NCBI RefSeq assembly: GCF_003857055.1
Contig: NZ_QGSZ01000203.1
Coordinates: forward strand, 1-64,000
From: Micromonospora inaquosa
Lineage (GTDB): Bacteria > Actinomycetota > Actinomycetes > Mycobacteriales > Micromonosporaceae
Direction of reading: 5' to 3'
DNA: 64,000 nt
In this document: positions 29,701-38,169 of the stretch, piece after piece
Layout: each line of letters begins with the position of its first letter
How positions within the stretch are numbered: the stretch's first letter is position 1
Position numbers and translations under genes: made by a program
The notes under the pieces: model-generated
Told to the model about the DNA's origin: nothing
The model's database searches: none
The model's input: only the letters and a program-made list of their open reading frames with translations

Positions 29701-29764
29701 AAAAAACACACCAGATCGGACGTTGATCGTGTCCAACCTGGTGTGCATCGGTAATACCTGGTGG
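29701..29764. repeat. Left direct repeat (attachment-like, distal copy)
   Basis: 64 bp identical to 37770-37833 except A at 29756 against G at 37825. It contains the CACACCAG...CTGGTGTG hairpin with an A-tract at its left side, so it can act as a terminator for minus-strand transcripts leaving the island, and ends with CCTGGTGG, the complement of a tRNA CCACCA end. It starts ten bases after the ABC permease stop. Confidence 0.8.
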
Positions 29765-29876
29765 AACTCGTGGAGGCCCTTGCACACCCCTGTTGGGAGG
29801 CAAAGAGCCTGCTTGGCATGGCCAGGAAGTGCGCATTAAAACACAAAGGCTCCCAATAGAAACCGGCGAAACGACC

Positions 29877-30656
29877 TCATGCGGCGGGAACCAACTGCTC
29901 CAGGTTCCGCCAGTCCTTGGCCGCCCAGTCCATCAACTGACGCACGCGCTCCTTGCCCTCCTCGACCACGACATCGATGAAGCACTCGCACTTCGTCAGC
30001 TTCCGGCCGTTGATCATGCACACTGCGATGCCCGCGATCTGCATACCTCTCGACACCGCTACGAGCTGCTGATCCCAGGGCAGCGGTATCCGCTTGGCGA
30101 CCTCCTTGCCGAAGACCCTGACCACGCGGGGCGTGCTGAGCCACTCCAACAGAAAGCTCACCAGATCGCCGATCCGGTCATGGAGCCAGTCCTTGCCGTC
30201 CAGGGCGGCACGGGCAAGCCGAGCGAGTCCCTTGCAGTTCCGCCCTGACGAGTCGACCGTCAGCCGGTTCCAGGCCCTGTCGCCCGCGTACCTGGCCGCT
30301 TGAGCTACAGCGGCGTCGACCGCTCCGACCGCCAACGTCGCCTCGAAGTAGTCGACCGCTTCTGCAACCAGCGCGTCCCGCGCTGCGGGTGAGAGCCTAC
30401 GGCGTGGCCGAGCCGAAACCCTGGCTGGACGCGGTGGGCTTGCCGCTCGTCGAGTTCGCGCCGGTGATTTCGGCGTGGCCTTCTTGGGAGACTGCTTGGC
30501 GTACTCGGACAGGCGCTTGCCCGGCGGCACTTCCGGTCGACCGACGTGCTGCGGACACCGCTGGCCGACGCGGCCGACCCGCCGTTGACAGGCACGCCCG
30601 TCCTCGTCACGCGGACCCCGACATTTGATCTTCTGCTTTCGCGGCTTCTGAGCCAT
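29877..30656 (-). CDS. Island protein of unknown function with N-terminal C-C-C-H motif
   Basis: 259 residues from the ATG at 30656. Residues 10-40 carry a Cys-rich motif (KCRG...GRACQRRV...RCPQH), resembling the zinc-binding knuckle of DUF5763-type phage and island proteins. A basic Arg/Pro/Lys-rich linker follows, then a helical C-terminal domain (RNCKGLARLARAALDGKDWLHDRIGDL, QIAGIAVCMINGRKLTKCECFIDVVVEEGKERVRQLM). No catalytic motif was recognised. It is encoded 89 bases downstream of gajB on the same strand and could be an accessory of that defence pair or an unrelated passenger. Confidence 0.65.
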   Translation of the reverse strand: MAQKPRKQKIKCRGPRDEDGRACQRRVGRVGQRCPQHVGRPEVPPGKRLSEYAKQSPKKATPKSPARTRRAASPPRPARVSARPRRRLSPAARDALVAEAVDYFEATLAVGAVDAAVAQAARYAGDRAWNRLTVDSSGRNCKGLARLARAALDGKDWLHDRIGDLVSFLLEWLSTPRVVRVFGKEVAKRIPLPWDQQLVAVSRGMQIAGIAVCMINGRKLTKCECFIDVVVEEGKERVRQLMDWAAKDWRNLEQLVPAA

Positions 30657-30745
30657 AGCCGAACGTAAACAAGCCAACACGCGGCATGACAGTCGCCGGT
30701 CATGTCGGATCTAGGACACGACGCCAGCAGCGACCCCGGAAGTCC

Positions 30746-32743
30746 CTACTCCAATTCAACGACCTTCCAGCCCCGAGACACCAGCTTTTCCTTAGCGGTG
30801 GCTCGCTCACTACTCCCGCCTAGGGACGAGTCCGGAAGAGCAAGACACAACAGATGGCTGGGGCGGGTCATCGCGACGTAAGCGAGGCGCAGACGCTCAC
30901 TGTTGCGAACTCCGATTTTTTGGTCACCACCTGACTTGTCGCCTACGATCCAAGGCATGATAGAACCGAAAAAATGGTCGTGCTTAAATGTCTCAAGTAG
31001 AAGAGTCGCAACGTGGGTTTGACCCTTTACCGCATGTATCGAACTTAGATGGACGTCCACGGTGCGACTAGAGTCCTCGAACTGGTAGATGTTTAAGCGT
31101 GCGTGCGATCCGGGCGCATCGATCGTACTGCCAAAATATTCTTTCCAGTCTAGGTACGCGGATGAATCTCTACTCAAGGGACTGCCGGTAACGGCAAACC
31201 CGAGCTGCATCAAGGATGGCAGCAACACTTTCCATGCTTGTTCAGTCAACGGCTGTCCGTCAAGTACAAATCTGACCAGCACTTCCCGATACAGCTTCCG
31301 AGCGTCAGGGTGAGGCTCAAGCAGTCTTTCAAGTGAGCGATGGGGCCGCAACCCTAGCCTAACGAGAGGTACACTGGCGGCTTGATTGAGGAAGCGAGCA
31401 AACCCCGACGCTACCGCGTCAACGGCTTCGCCGACTGGCAAATTGCTAACCACCATCATTCGAGCCTTCTGGAAACACTCAACTAAATGAGCAGGTGGTG
31501 CTGAGCGCCTAGCCGCCGTCGCTCTGTAGCCATCCCAGTAGTGCGAGACTGTCGCAGGATAATGCGCGTGCCCCGGCTCGACGCCCTCCTTCGCCTTGTG
31601 AACCCAGCCAATCGCACTAACAGTCCCTGCAGCCAGATCCTCATCATCCAAGCAGTGCAACACGTGCGCCGCATAGGCGGGCAAGACGCGACCAACGTCG
31701 TCCTTGGGAAAAATGAATACTGTATGCTGTGGCTCGGGCGGGGATGGGCTGCGTTCCACCCCTTGCAAGCCATTCGGCTCGACTGGCGTAAGGGCCAGAT
31801 TTGATGCCAATGCGGCGATTGAGCCGTCAAACCGGAAACTATTCGGCAGCGCAAGAATGGTTGATTGACGGTCCGGGAAGACGCCTGCGCCAGATTCTCC
31901 ATCGTCCTCAAAGATCGCCTGATTACTGTCGCCCACTCGCTGGACGGTAACTCTCTCGGTATCGCCTCGAAAGAGAGCGTTCAGAAGCTCATACTGCCGA
32001 AGCGAAGTGTCCTGCATCTCATCGATCAATACGAACGGAAAACGACGCGAGAGGATAGCGGAGATCTCTGGATGATCGCGAAGCAGGGCTTCCGCAAAAA
32101 TGAACATCTCATCGTGACAGAAGTAACCCTGCGCGGCCGTCAATCGCATCGCGGCTGCCGTTAGCTGATGAGTGGGTGCTGACGGGGAAGCAGGAAAGTC
32201 CGCGCCAACTAGGGGATTCTCCAGGTCGCTCGAACCGATCCGCAATGATTCAAACTTGCGGCCGCTCTTACTGAGAAAGAACTCCACCTTGGAACACGCG
32301 CCCCCGAGAAGACGCCTTCTAATCGAAGTAGTAATCTCATTATCTACCGCCGTCACCTTGTACCCATTGGACGCCAGCCACGGAACCGCCAAGAACCGGT
32401 TCACGAATCCGTGAATTGTATCAATGTAATGAGGATAGCCTAGGAGGTCATGGCCAACGGCAGCATTTGATAGCCTCCGCTGGATCTCCTCGTGGGCGAC
32501 ATTAGTGTGGGACAGGACACAAACTCCGCGCGTCTGGCTTGCCCACTTTTTGGCGAGAATCGCTAGCTTCGCAACCACGAGTGTCGTCTTGCCGCTCCCC
32601 GGGCATGCAGCAACATCGAGGGTGTCGAGCCGCTGGAGGAATGTACGACGCGGCTCATCCAGGCGATCGAGGCCAAGCAAGTCAACCACCCAAGCAATAT
32701 CGCTATCGCTTACCGAACCCGTAACCGGAGTTTGCTCAGGCAT
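30746..32743 (-). CDS. gajB: Gabija-type helicase GajB (UvrD/PcrA-like SF1)
   Basis: 665 residues. SF1A helicase motifs in order: I CPGSGKTTLV, Ia CVLSHTNVA, II FVLIDEMQDTSLRQYELL, III GDSNQAIFEDDGE, V SSIHAVKGQTHVATLLLE, VI LRLAYVAMTRPSHLL. The ATG overlaps the end of the OLD-family gene by eight bases, so the pair is translated together. An OLD/TOPRIM nuclease with a UvrD-like helicase is the definition of the Gabija system, in which GajB senses or processes DNA ends and works with the GajA complex against phage. GC is much lower than the neighbours, indicating transfer. Confidence 0.88.
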   Translation of the reverse strand: MPEQTPVTGSVSDSDIAWVVDLLGLDRLDEPRRTFLQRLDTLDVAACPGSGKTTLVVAKLAILAKKWASQTRGVCVLSHTNVAHEEIQRRLSNAAVGHDLLGYPHYIDTIHGFVNRFLAVPWLASNGYKVTAVDNEITTSIRRRLLGGACSKVEFFLSKSGRKFESLRIGSSDLENPLVGADFPASPSAPTHQLTAAAMRLTAAQGYFCHDEMFIFAEALLRDHPEISAILSRRFPFVLIDEMQDTSLRQYELLNALFRGDTERVTVQRVGDSNQAIFEDDGESGAGVFPDRQSTILALPNSFRFDGSIAALASNLALTPVEPNGLQGVERSPSPPEPQHTVFIFPKDDVGRVLPAYAAHVLHCLDDEDLAAGTVSAIGWVHKAKEGVEPGHAHYPATVSHYWDGYRATAARRSAPPAHLVECFQKARMMVVSNLPVGEAVDAVASGFARFLNQAASVPLVRLGLRPHRSLERLLEPHPDARKLYREVLVRFVLDGQPLTEQAWKVLLPSLMQLGFAVTGSPLSRDSSAYLDWKEYFGSTIDAPGSHARLNIYQFEDSSRTVDVHLSSIHAVKGQTHVATLLLETFKHDHFFGSIMPWIVGDKSGGDQKIGVRNSERLRLAYVAMTRPSHLLCLALPDSSLGGSSERATAKEKLVSRGWKVVELE

Positions 32744-34748
32744 TCTCTACCTCGCCGGAAGAAGGGCCGCTGTTGCGGGATACATAAGCAATAGCATCAG
32801 CAATGTAGCGAGGCAACCTCGACTTCAGGGCATCCTTGTACCCCGAATCGCGCTCAGCCTCGCCCTCGATGACTTCCACAAGATACTGTGCCGTGACAGC
32901 CTTCGAGACCTGGTCAACCTTGAACAGTCGGTAAATATGTATGCATAGAAGCTCCTGGTCATCGATGCATTGGTTGGTGAGGGCTTTGAACGCGATCTCG
33001 GCGCCAGCGATAACCTCTTCTCGGCTCTTCCGCTCCTCATTGAGTGAATCGTCGTTTTTGGCAAGTAGCGCAGCCGTGTAAACCTCTTCGGCTAGGCCCG
33101 ATTTAGCGAGGTCATACTCCAATGTCCAGTTGTCCGCGACGAAGGTCTTGACGGGCGGGGAATCACCACCGCGAAGCTTTGCTCGTCGAAGCTCGACACC
33201 GTCGCTTTCCGAGACACCTTTAGTGGCGAGGTCCCGCCTGGCCCGCCACCTACGGTAGCGAAGGTCATCCCACTTTGAGTCTGAATCTCCCTCTACCATT
33301 CCGAAAATCTCAGGGGCGCGGTTTGGCATTACATCCAGGTCGGCGAGGCACGCCACCGGGATGGAGGGTTGGGCCTCGGAGGAGTTCTTGCGCTGAAAAA
33401 TCCGCGCGTATCGACGAAGCCCTGTACCGCCAACGTTTAAGATCGAGACCCCGTGTGTGGTCAGATCACAACCAAGCATTCGCGCGAGCGCCGGGATAAC
33501 GATTGCCTCTGCGTCACCTTCTACAACAATCAGCCCACGAGCAAAGAAGAGGTTGGCCCTGGTTGAATCAAGGAATCGCTGAAGAAACCTGTAGTCGCCC
33601 TTTTCAAGCATTGTCTGACCCTCGGCCATTGCGAAGGCTCTTTGCCCTTGCAGAAGGACCAGGTTGTTCAGGGGTATTTTGGATGCGAGGTTGGGGCTAT
33701 GCGTTGTAAGCACAACCTGTACGCTGCGGGAGCCCGGGATGCTTGCCGCTGTCTCCAAGAACTCCATGAGACGAAGTTGACGCTGCGGCTGCAGGTGTGC
33801 TTCAGGTTCCTCGATCAATAGAAGAGGCAACCCTTCGCTCTCGGTACCAAGCAGGAGAAGCTCGCATGCCATGTACAGCAGATTGTTAGACCCCAGCCCA
33901 TATCTTCCCTTGGAGCCTCCGTCTGGTCCCGCCAAAAGGTTGAGCTGGAGCCGTTCGAGAATCTGGCGTAGCCGTGCCTTGTCGGATCCGCTGTCAATGT
34001 AGGAGACGCGCCCATGCAGGTTTTCACCTCCCAGAGCAAGTTTGGAAAGGTAGCGCTCATTGATCGCCGACTGCGCCCCTTGCACCCCTTCGTGTTCATT
34101 GACAAGATGCCGAAAGTACTCCGCCAGACCCGAAAGACTTAAGGCGGATGCTGCCTCGGAGTCGATGGCAGCACCTGGCTCGAAGCTCCGGCCGGAATCA
34201 ATCCCGGGAAATCTGAGTAACACCTGAGACAGTCTCGATCTATTTCCTGGCGCCATTTCCCGCTCGGCATCTCGGAGCGGCTTCAGGTAGGCCGCCGCTA
34301 GTAACTGCCGGGCTTGAAGTTCGATATTCGCCCCTGCGCCGTCCTTGCCACTGCGGACAGACACGTCGGCAAATCGACGGCCGGATTCGGCCAGGGTAAG
34401 ATTCCGGGCACGCCAGTAGACATACAGAGAGAGTTCGCCGTCCTCGTATGTGAGGTGTTCGGCGAAAGCGCCCTTGTCGTCGTCAGAGAGGTCGGAAAGC
34501 CTGCATCGGATGACGCTTTCTGATGCTGGCACTCCGCTTGGATCCACGTGGAAGTCGTCAGGCTGGACCCGCACATGGTCTGTATCGCGCGTAAGGAGGG
34601 CGTAGCGGATCGCGTCGATGATCGCTGTTTTGCCAGAGTCGTTTTCGCCAACGATGGCGGTGACGCCCGGCTTGAAGCTCAGCGTGAACGCAGGGTTAGT
34701 CTTGACGAACTGCCTGAAGTTCTCGATCACAATTTCTGACAAATACAT
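32736..34748 (-). CDS. gajA: Gabija-type nuclease GajA (OLD-family ATPase/TOPRIM)
   Basis: 670 residues. SMC/OLD-type ATPase: IENFRQF, Walker A GENDSGKTA at about 34-42, the ABC-like LLLIEEPEAHLQPQRQL, and VVLTTHSPNLASK. TOPRIM domain: IVVEGDAEAIVIPALA with the metal-binding Glu and ACLADLDVMPN with the D-x-D pair. A helical tail follows. In Gabija, GajA is a sequence-specific nicking endonuclease held inactive by NTPs and released when phage replication depletes them. The ATG at 34748 is the first possible, because a TAG lies just upstream; an AAAGGAG is present but about 13 bases away. Confidence 0.9.
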   Translation of the reverse strand: MYLSEIVIENFRQFVKTNPAFTLSFKPGVTAIVGENDSGKTAIIDAIRYALLTRDTDHVRVQPDDFHVDPSGVPASESVIRCRLSDLSDDDKGAFAEHLTYEDGELSLYVYWRARNLTLAESGRRFADVSVRSGKDGAGANIELQARQLLAAAYLKPLRDAEREMAPGNRSRLSQVLLRFPGIDSGRSFEPGAAIDSEAASALSLSGLAEYFRHLVNEHEGVQGAQSAINERYLSKLALGGENLHGRVSYIDSGSDKARLRQILERLQLNLLAGPDGGSKGRYGLGSNNLLYMACELLLLGTESEGLPLLLIEEPEAHLQPQRQLRLMEFLETAASIPGSRSVQVVLTTHSPNLASKIPLNNLVLLQGQRAFAMAEGQTMLEKGDYRFLQRFLDSTRANLFFARGLIVVEGDAEAIVIPALARMLGCDLTTHGVSILNVGGTGLRRYARIFQRKNSSEAQPSIPVACLADLDVMPNRAPEIFGMVEGDSDSKWDDLRYRRWRARRDLATKGVSESDGVELRRAKLRGGDSPPVKTFVADNWTLEYDLAKSGLAEEVYTAALLAKNDDSLNEERKSREEVIAGAEIAFKALTNQCIDDQELLCIHIYRLFKVDQVSKAVTAQYLVEVIEGEAERDSGYKDALKSRLPRYIADAIAYVSRNSGPSSGEVENA

Positions 34749-35210
34749 GGTCTAGATGAATCTCCTTTGGGATGGCGTTGCGGCACTGACCCGCAGCCGA
34801 CAGGCAACACGGACAGCAGGGAGTGCCCGTGCGCCCCAGCGGAGGGCGGTGCTCGGTTAGTTGATCTTCGTAAGTTGATATTGAAATGCTTGCCGCGCCA
34901 GTCAAGATCGATAAGGCGCATTCATTTCTGCGTCTGGGGTGAGGCGCGACGGTAATCAGCCAGGCGAGTCAGATCAAGTTACTCACTGGTTCGGCGTGGC
35001 GGACGTTTCTCACGGCGGGCCGCGACGGTATTGGCGCACCCGCACCTCTTGATCAACGAGAAGTCACGACGCCAGGGGCGATGCCCGGGGCTCCGGCTTG
35101 CCAGACCTTCACCATATGCAATCGGACGTCTACTCCTTGACGCCATCCATGCCTGCCCTCAGGATGGCCACGTCGCAACATCCCGCAACCGTCAGGACAG
35201 GGAGTGGACC
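34749..35210. other. Intergenic region between divergent gajA and the DUF6879/XRE set
   Basis: 462 bases without a supported gene. It must hold the minus-strand promoter of gajA and the plus-strand promoter of the regulator trio. Short frames here lack ribosome sites and coding bias. No clear operator or RNA gene was seen. Confidence 0.5.
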
Positions 35211-35429
35211 ATGCGCCTAACGTTGATCGGTAAGGATCCGGAGTCGAACCCGACCGGCTCGCCCACGGTGTACCGCACTGACCGGGAGAGCTGGGTGGTG
35301 CAGGGTTGGGTGGTGTCGGATCCGACGGTGTTGGCCCAGATGAGCATCCCGGAAGGTGAGTCCTGCGTGGAGATCCCGGACCGGATGCTCCAGTTCTTCA
35401 GGCAGGGGGATCGTGACCTCGATCAGTGA
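35211..35429 (+). CDS. Small conserved protein preceding a DUF6879 gene (72 aa)
   Basis: 72 residues, beginning MRLTLIGKDPESNPTGSPT and ending in FFRQGDRDLDQ. The ATG at 35211 follows GGGAGTGG. This type of ~70-residue acidic protein commonly precedes a DUF6879 gene and an XRE-DUF5753 regulator in actinomycete genomes; the function is unknown. Its stop lies 14 bases inside the next gene. The charge and length suggest a partner protein for one of the two downstream products. Confidence 0.72.
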   Translation: MRLTLIGKDPESNPTGSPTVYRTDRESWVVQGWVVSDPTVLAQMSIPEGESCVEIPDRMLQFFRQGDRDLDQ

Positions 35430-35931
35430 GGCTCAGTTCGAGCGGCTGTTGGTGACCTTCGAGCGCAATGCCATCCACCTGGAGACGCGCGACGCCTACG
35501 GCACAGGGGTCGAATTGCCGCACATGGCCAAATGGGCCGCTGGTGAGCCGGACGACCTGGCATGGCTGGAAAGCTGGTGCGAGAGTTTGCGCGAGCACGT
35601 CAAAGCAGGGCGGTCGGTTCGCCGGGCACGCATCGTCTCTGAGCCACTGAGCGACTATCAGCGCTGGTCGTACAGCATCGCGCAGCCCATGGTGGACGCC
35701 GGCGAGGACATCCGCTGGGTGCCGCGTCGGCTGGCGTCATCGCTGGCGCTGCCCGGCAATGACTACTACCTGTTCGACGACCGCCTGGCGGTCTTCCTGA
35801 TCTACGCGGGGAACGGTTTGGCTATGGATCGGGTGGCGTCCACCGACCCTGCTGACCTCAAGTTGTGCCGCTCCGCGTTCGAGGCCGTCTGGCAGTTGGC
35901 TGTCCCGCACCGTGACTACCAACCCGTCTAG
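35413..35931 (+). CDS. DUF6879-like protein
   Basis: 172 residues from the GTG at 35413 (GGGGA just before it), matching the DUF6879 type: FERNAIHLETRDAYGT near the N-terminus, SLREHVKAGRSVRRARIVSEPLSDYQRWSY, and late DYYLFDDRLAVFLIYAGNG. Overlaps the 72-residue gene and the following XRE gene. The family has no established biochemical role but is regularly found beside XRE-DUF5753 regulators, often in mobile regions and developmental loci. Confidence 0.8.
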   Translation: MTSISEAQFERLLVTFERNAIHLETRDAYGTGVELPHMAKWAAGEPDDLAWLESWCESLREHVKAGRSVRRARIVSEPLSDYQRWSYSIAQPMVDAGEDIRWVPRRLASSLALPGNDYYLFDDRLAVFLIYAGNGLAMDRVASTDPADLKLCRSAFEAVWQLAVPHRDYQPV

Positions 35932-36766
35932 CGCTGACCGCCAAGGCCAAGAGGCGCTCGGCGTCCGCCTCCGTGAGCTGCGTAAGGAAGCAGGGCTCAC
36001 GGGGCGGGCGCTGGCGGCCTTGACCGGCCAGCATTTCACCCGCGTGAGCAAGATCGAGCATGGCGTGCAGCCGCCGACTGACCATGACATCCGGGTCTGG
36101 TGTCGGGTGTGCAACGCCGAAGACCAGGCCCCGGACCTGACCGCTACGCTGCGGGCGGTCGAATCGGCGTACATAGAGTTCCGGCGCCAAAGCCGAGCGG
36201 GCATGAAGCGAGTGCTCGGCGCGCACACCCTTGGCCTGTACGAGCAGACCTCGGTGTTCCGGATCTATGAACACAACGCCATCCCCGGACTGTTCCAGAC
36301 CGCCGACTATACGGCGGCGATGCTGTCGTTCTGGATCGACTTTCTGGAGACGCCGAACGACCTGGACGAGGCCGTGGCGGTGCGGATGGAGCGTCAGCGG
36401 GTGCTCTACCAGCGGGGCAAGCGGTTCGTGGTGGTGCTGGAGGAGCAGGCGCTGCGTACCTGGTTCGGGGACGCCGCCACCCAGGCCGGGCAACTGGACC
36501 GGCTGCTCGCGGTGATGTCCCTGCCCACCGTCTCGGTGGGCGTCATCCCCCTGATGACCGAACGCCCGGCAGTCGCGTCCACCGGCTTTTGGATCTTCGA
36601 CAACCTGCTGGTCGCCTTAGAGACGCCCACAGCGAGCATCGAGGTCACCCGACCGCACGAGATCGAGCTGTACGCCCGGATGTTCGACCGCCTCCAGGTC
36701 TCGGCTGTGTACGGCCCGGAGGCGCGGGCGTTAATCGGCCGCACGATCGATCAACTCGACCAGTAG
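35912..36766 (+). CDS. XRE-family regulator with DUF5753 domain
   Basis: 284 residues. HTH_3 at about 15-75 (LGVRLRELRKEAGLTGRALAALTGQHFTRVSKIEHGVQPPT), then DUF5753 from about 105 (YEHNAIPGLFQTADYTAAML, RMERQRVLYQRGKRFVVVLEEQALR, ARMFDRLQ). The GTG at 35912 lies within the end of the DUF6879 gene. Members such as BldB-linked regulators in Streptomyces control neighbouring small genes. Here it could regulate the trio or the divergent gajA. Its G+C is higher than that of gajAB, so it may have a separate origin. Confidence 0.85.
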   Translation: MTTNPSSADRQGQEALGVRLRELRKEAGLTGRALAALTGQHFTRVSKIEHGVQPPTDHDIRVWCRVCNAEDQAPDLTATLRAVESAYIEFRRQSRAGMKRVLGAHTLGLYEQTSVFRIYEHNAIPGLFQTADYTAAMLSFWIDFLETPNDLDEAVAVRMERQRVLYQRGKRFVVVLEEQALRTWFGDAATQAGQLDRLLAVMSLPTVSVGVIPLMTERPAVASTGFWIFDNLLVALETPTASIEVTRPHEIELYARMFDRLQVSAVYGPEARALIGRTIDQLDQ

Positions 36767-37057
36767 CTTCGCAACACTTCGCAACATCGTGGACGCCGTT
36801 GCTGGCTCGCTCATACCGTCATCGCGGAACTTCGGTAAGACGGATGCCGGGTACGAACGGCGGCCGTTGCAGTGGATCCGACGACAGCACCAAGCCGGAT
36901 GCCCATTGGTAACGGACGAACGGCCGACCACTCGCCCAGCCATGACGCATCAACGTCTGCCCGTTCGATGACGAGGTTCCCTTGAGGCTGCCGGACGGCC
37001 CCGCGGCAACGGTGTCCGTCTGGCAGCCACCCTCAAGCAGGCGAAGGGTGACCCGTG
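36767..37057. other. Gene-free stretch inside the island
   Basis: 291 bases between the XRE gene and two small genes. Short frames occur on both strands but none has a ribosome site or recognisable product. No repeat or hairpin stands out. Confidence 0.4.
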
Positions 37058-37258
37058 ATGACGTTTGGTGCACTGATCAGCGCCGTACTTCTGGGATTCA
37101 TAACAGGATTGCTCAGCTTCAAGGTCAAGCAGCGATGGTGCCCGGAGTGCGGAGCATCCACTCTGCGAGAGGTGCCAGCCGACGTTCGTAGACCGCGGAA
37201 TTCAACTCCCAGCGCGGCGGGTGCGTTCGCTCGTCAGCACGATGACCGCGAGCGGTAG
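37058..37258 (+). CDS. Small membrane protein with CxxC (66 aa)
   Basis: 66 residues: one hydrophobic helix (FGALISAVLLGFITGLLSF) then VKQRWCPECGAS, a zinc-ribbon-like CxxC just inside the membrane, and a polar tail. AAGGGTGA lies upstream, and a GTG directly before the ATG is an alternative start. Small proteins of this pattern are frequent in actinomycete phages and integrative elements; the function is unknown. Overlaps the next reading frame. Confidence 0.6.
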   Translation: MTFGALISAVLLGFITGLLSFKVKQRWCPECGASTLREVPADVRRPRNSTPSAAGAFARQHDDRER

Positions 37259-37514
37259 GCCGAGCAAACGCCACGAACACCTGCCTGCCTCGCTGGAGCC
37301 GCCGACTCCCAAGCCGGGCGATGTCCTGCAGATCGGCGGGGCCGCGAGCGTCCAGTTTGCGGGCGACCGGGGGTTCCGGTTCAAAGTCATCCAGGCCTGC
37401 CCGAAGCCGACCTACTGGGGATGGCTGTGGCTCACGGGGTACGTGCTCGATGGAAAGGGGCAGGCCACTGAGCGGCGAGAGATTTTTGTGCAGCGGGAAG
37501 GGTTAAGGCGGTAG
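37221..37514 (+). CDS. Small island protein of unknown function (about 90-97 aa)
   Basis: Starts at the GTG at 37221 or the ATG at 37242; neither has a convincing ribosome site. The conserved-looking part is PKPGDVLQIGGAASVQFAGDRGFRFKVIQ...WGWLWLTGYVLDGKGQATERREIFVQ, a small all-beta fold by eye. It overlaps the CxxC membrane protein by up to 38 bases, so the two are probably one transcript. Similar pairs occur near actinomycete integrative elements by recollection only. Confidence 0.55.
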   Translation: MRSLVSTMTASGRPSKRHEHLPASLEPPTPKPGDVLQIGGAASVQFAGDRGFRFKVIQACPKPTYWGWLWLTGYVLDGKGQATERREIFVQREGLRR

Positions 37515-37769
37515 ATCGGGTCAGATTCTGGAGGGTGCCCTGGTGGTCGTTGGCTCCTGTCGGCGTCATGAGGCCGCAGTTCGCGCTACCGCTCCGACAT
37601 CAGATCAAGCAGGGGCTTTCAAGAAGCTCTACTGACCAAACAGGAGCATCGAACGGTGCGATCTGAGAGGACCGCTCCGGCAGCTTCTCGAAACGGCTGC
37701 CCGCAGGTCCTCAGCTCGACGCAGAGACGTCGCTCCGATGGTCGAATCGCCAGAGGGCGAACTTGATCC

Positions 37770-37833
37770 AAAAAACACACCAGATCGGACGTTGATCGTG
37801 TCCAACCTGGTGTGCATCGGTAATGCCTGGTGG
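37770..37833. repeat. Right direct repeat (attachment-like, tRNA-proximal copy)
   Basis: 64 bp matching 29701-29764 with one mismatch. Its right end (37828-37833) is the CCA end and last three bases of the tRNA-Val gene on the minus strand, so insertion preserved an intact tRNA. The rest is the tRNA terminator. Confidence 0.82.
37776..37814 (-). terminator. Terminator of the tRNA-Val transcript
   Basis: On the minus strand CACACCAG pairs with CTGGTGTG (8 bp, loop with an inner GGAC/GTCC pairing), followed by six T (37770-37775). It serves the Gly-Val tRNA unit. The same hairpin is present in the left repeat at 29707-29745. Confidence 0.7.
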
Positions 37834-37902
37834 GCGATACTGGGTTTGAACCAGTGACCTCTTCCGTGTCAGGGAAGCGCGCTCCCACTGCGCCAATCGC
37901 CC
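37831..37902 (-). tRNA. tRNA-Val (anticodon GAC)
   Basis: Cloverleaf read on minus: acceptor GGGCGAT/ATCGCCC, D-arm GGCGCAGTGGGAGC, anticodon stem CTTCC/GGAAG with loop CTGACAC (anticodon GAC), T-arm GGTTCAAACC. CCA is encoded (37828-37830). It is the target of the island insertion. A near-identical copy lies at 40592. Confidence 0.95.
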
Positions 37903-37950
37903 GTGGCGACCGCCGAACCCGGCAGCCAAGCCCCAAGGGGGCGGATCGCG

Positions 37951-38023
37951 AGCGGACGACGGGATTCGAACCCGCGACCCTCACCTTGGCAAGGTGATGC
38001 GCTACCAGCTGCGCTACGTCCGC
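37951..38023 (-). tRNA. tRNA-Gly (anticodon GCC)
   Basis: Minus-strand cloverleaf: acceptor GCGGACG/CGTCCGC, anticodon stem CACCTT/AAGGTG around GCC, T-loop GGTTCGAATCC. It precedes tRNA-Val with a 48-base gap in the same transcript. A TAGGGT -10-like hexamer (complement at 38054-38059) lies about 31 bases upstream of the 5' end. The same tRNA is repeated at 40782. Confidence 0.95.
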
Positions 38024-38169
38024 ACGTCCCCGACTCGCGTCGGCGACAGGTGAACCCTACCCGATGCCAAGATCGCTTGGCACGGCACCCCGACGGTCGC
38101 GGTTGCGCCGCTCCCTCCCGGGGTAATGAGGGGCTCGACAGCGCACCACACCCCCTTAAGGAGGCTGTC

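Larger units (their letters stand above)
29701..37833. mobile_element. 8.07-kb integrated island at tRNA-Val 3' end, with Gabija-type defence genes
   Basis: The stretch is bounded by 64-bp direct repeats (29701-29764 and 37770-37833, one mismatch), the right one reaching into the 3' end of a tRNA-Val gene, the classic layout of tyrosine-recombinase insertion. Base composition drops sharply inside: 33001-33060 has 32 G/C of 60, against 49 of 60 at 29461-29520 just outside. Contents: an unknown zinc-motif protein, gajB, gajA, a three-gene DUF6879/XRE set and two small genes. No integrase, excisionase or replication gene is seen. The 255 bases at 37515-37769 before the right repeat hold nothing recognisable. 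Confidence 0.8.

Noticed and set aside
31865-32414. Plus-strand frames inside gajB
   Set aside because: They oppose an intact helicase with all motifs in order and have no support of their own.
30746-34748. RecBCD/AddAB or restriction-modification pair
   Set aside because: The OLD-type ATPase plus TOPRIM with an SF1 helicase fits Gabija; there is no methylase or PD-(D/E)XK motif.
29701-37833. Prophage or conjugative element
   Set aside because: No capsid, terminase, relaxase, replication or integrase genes; only defence and small passenger genes.
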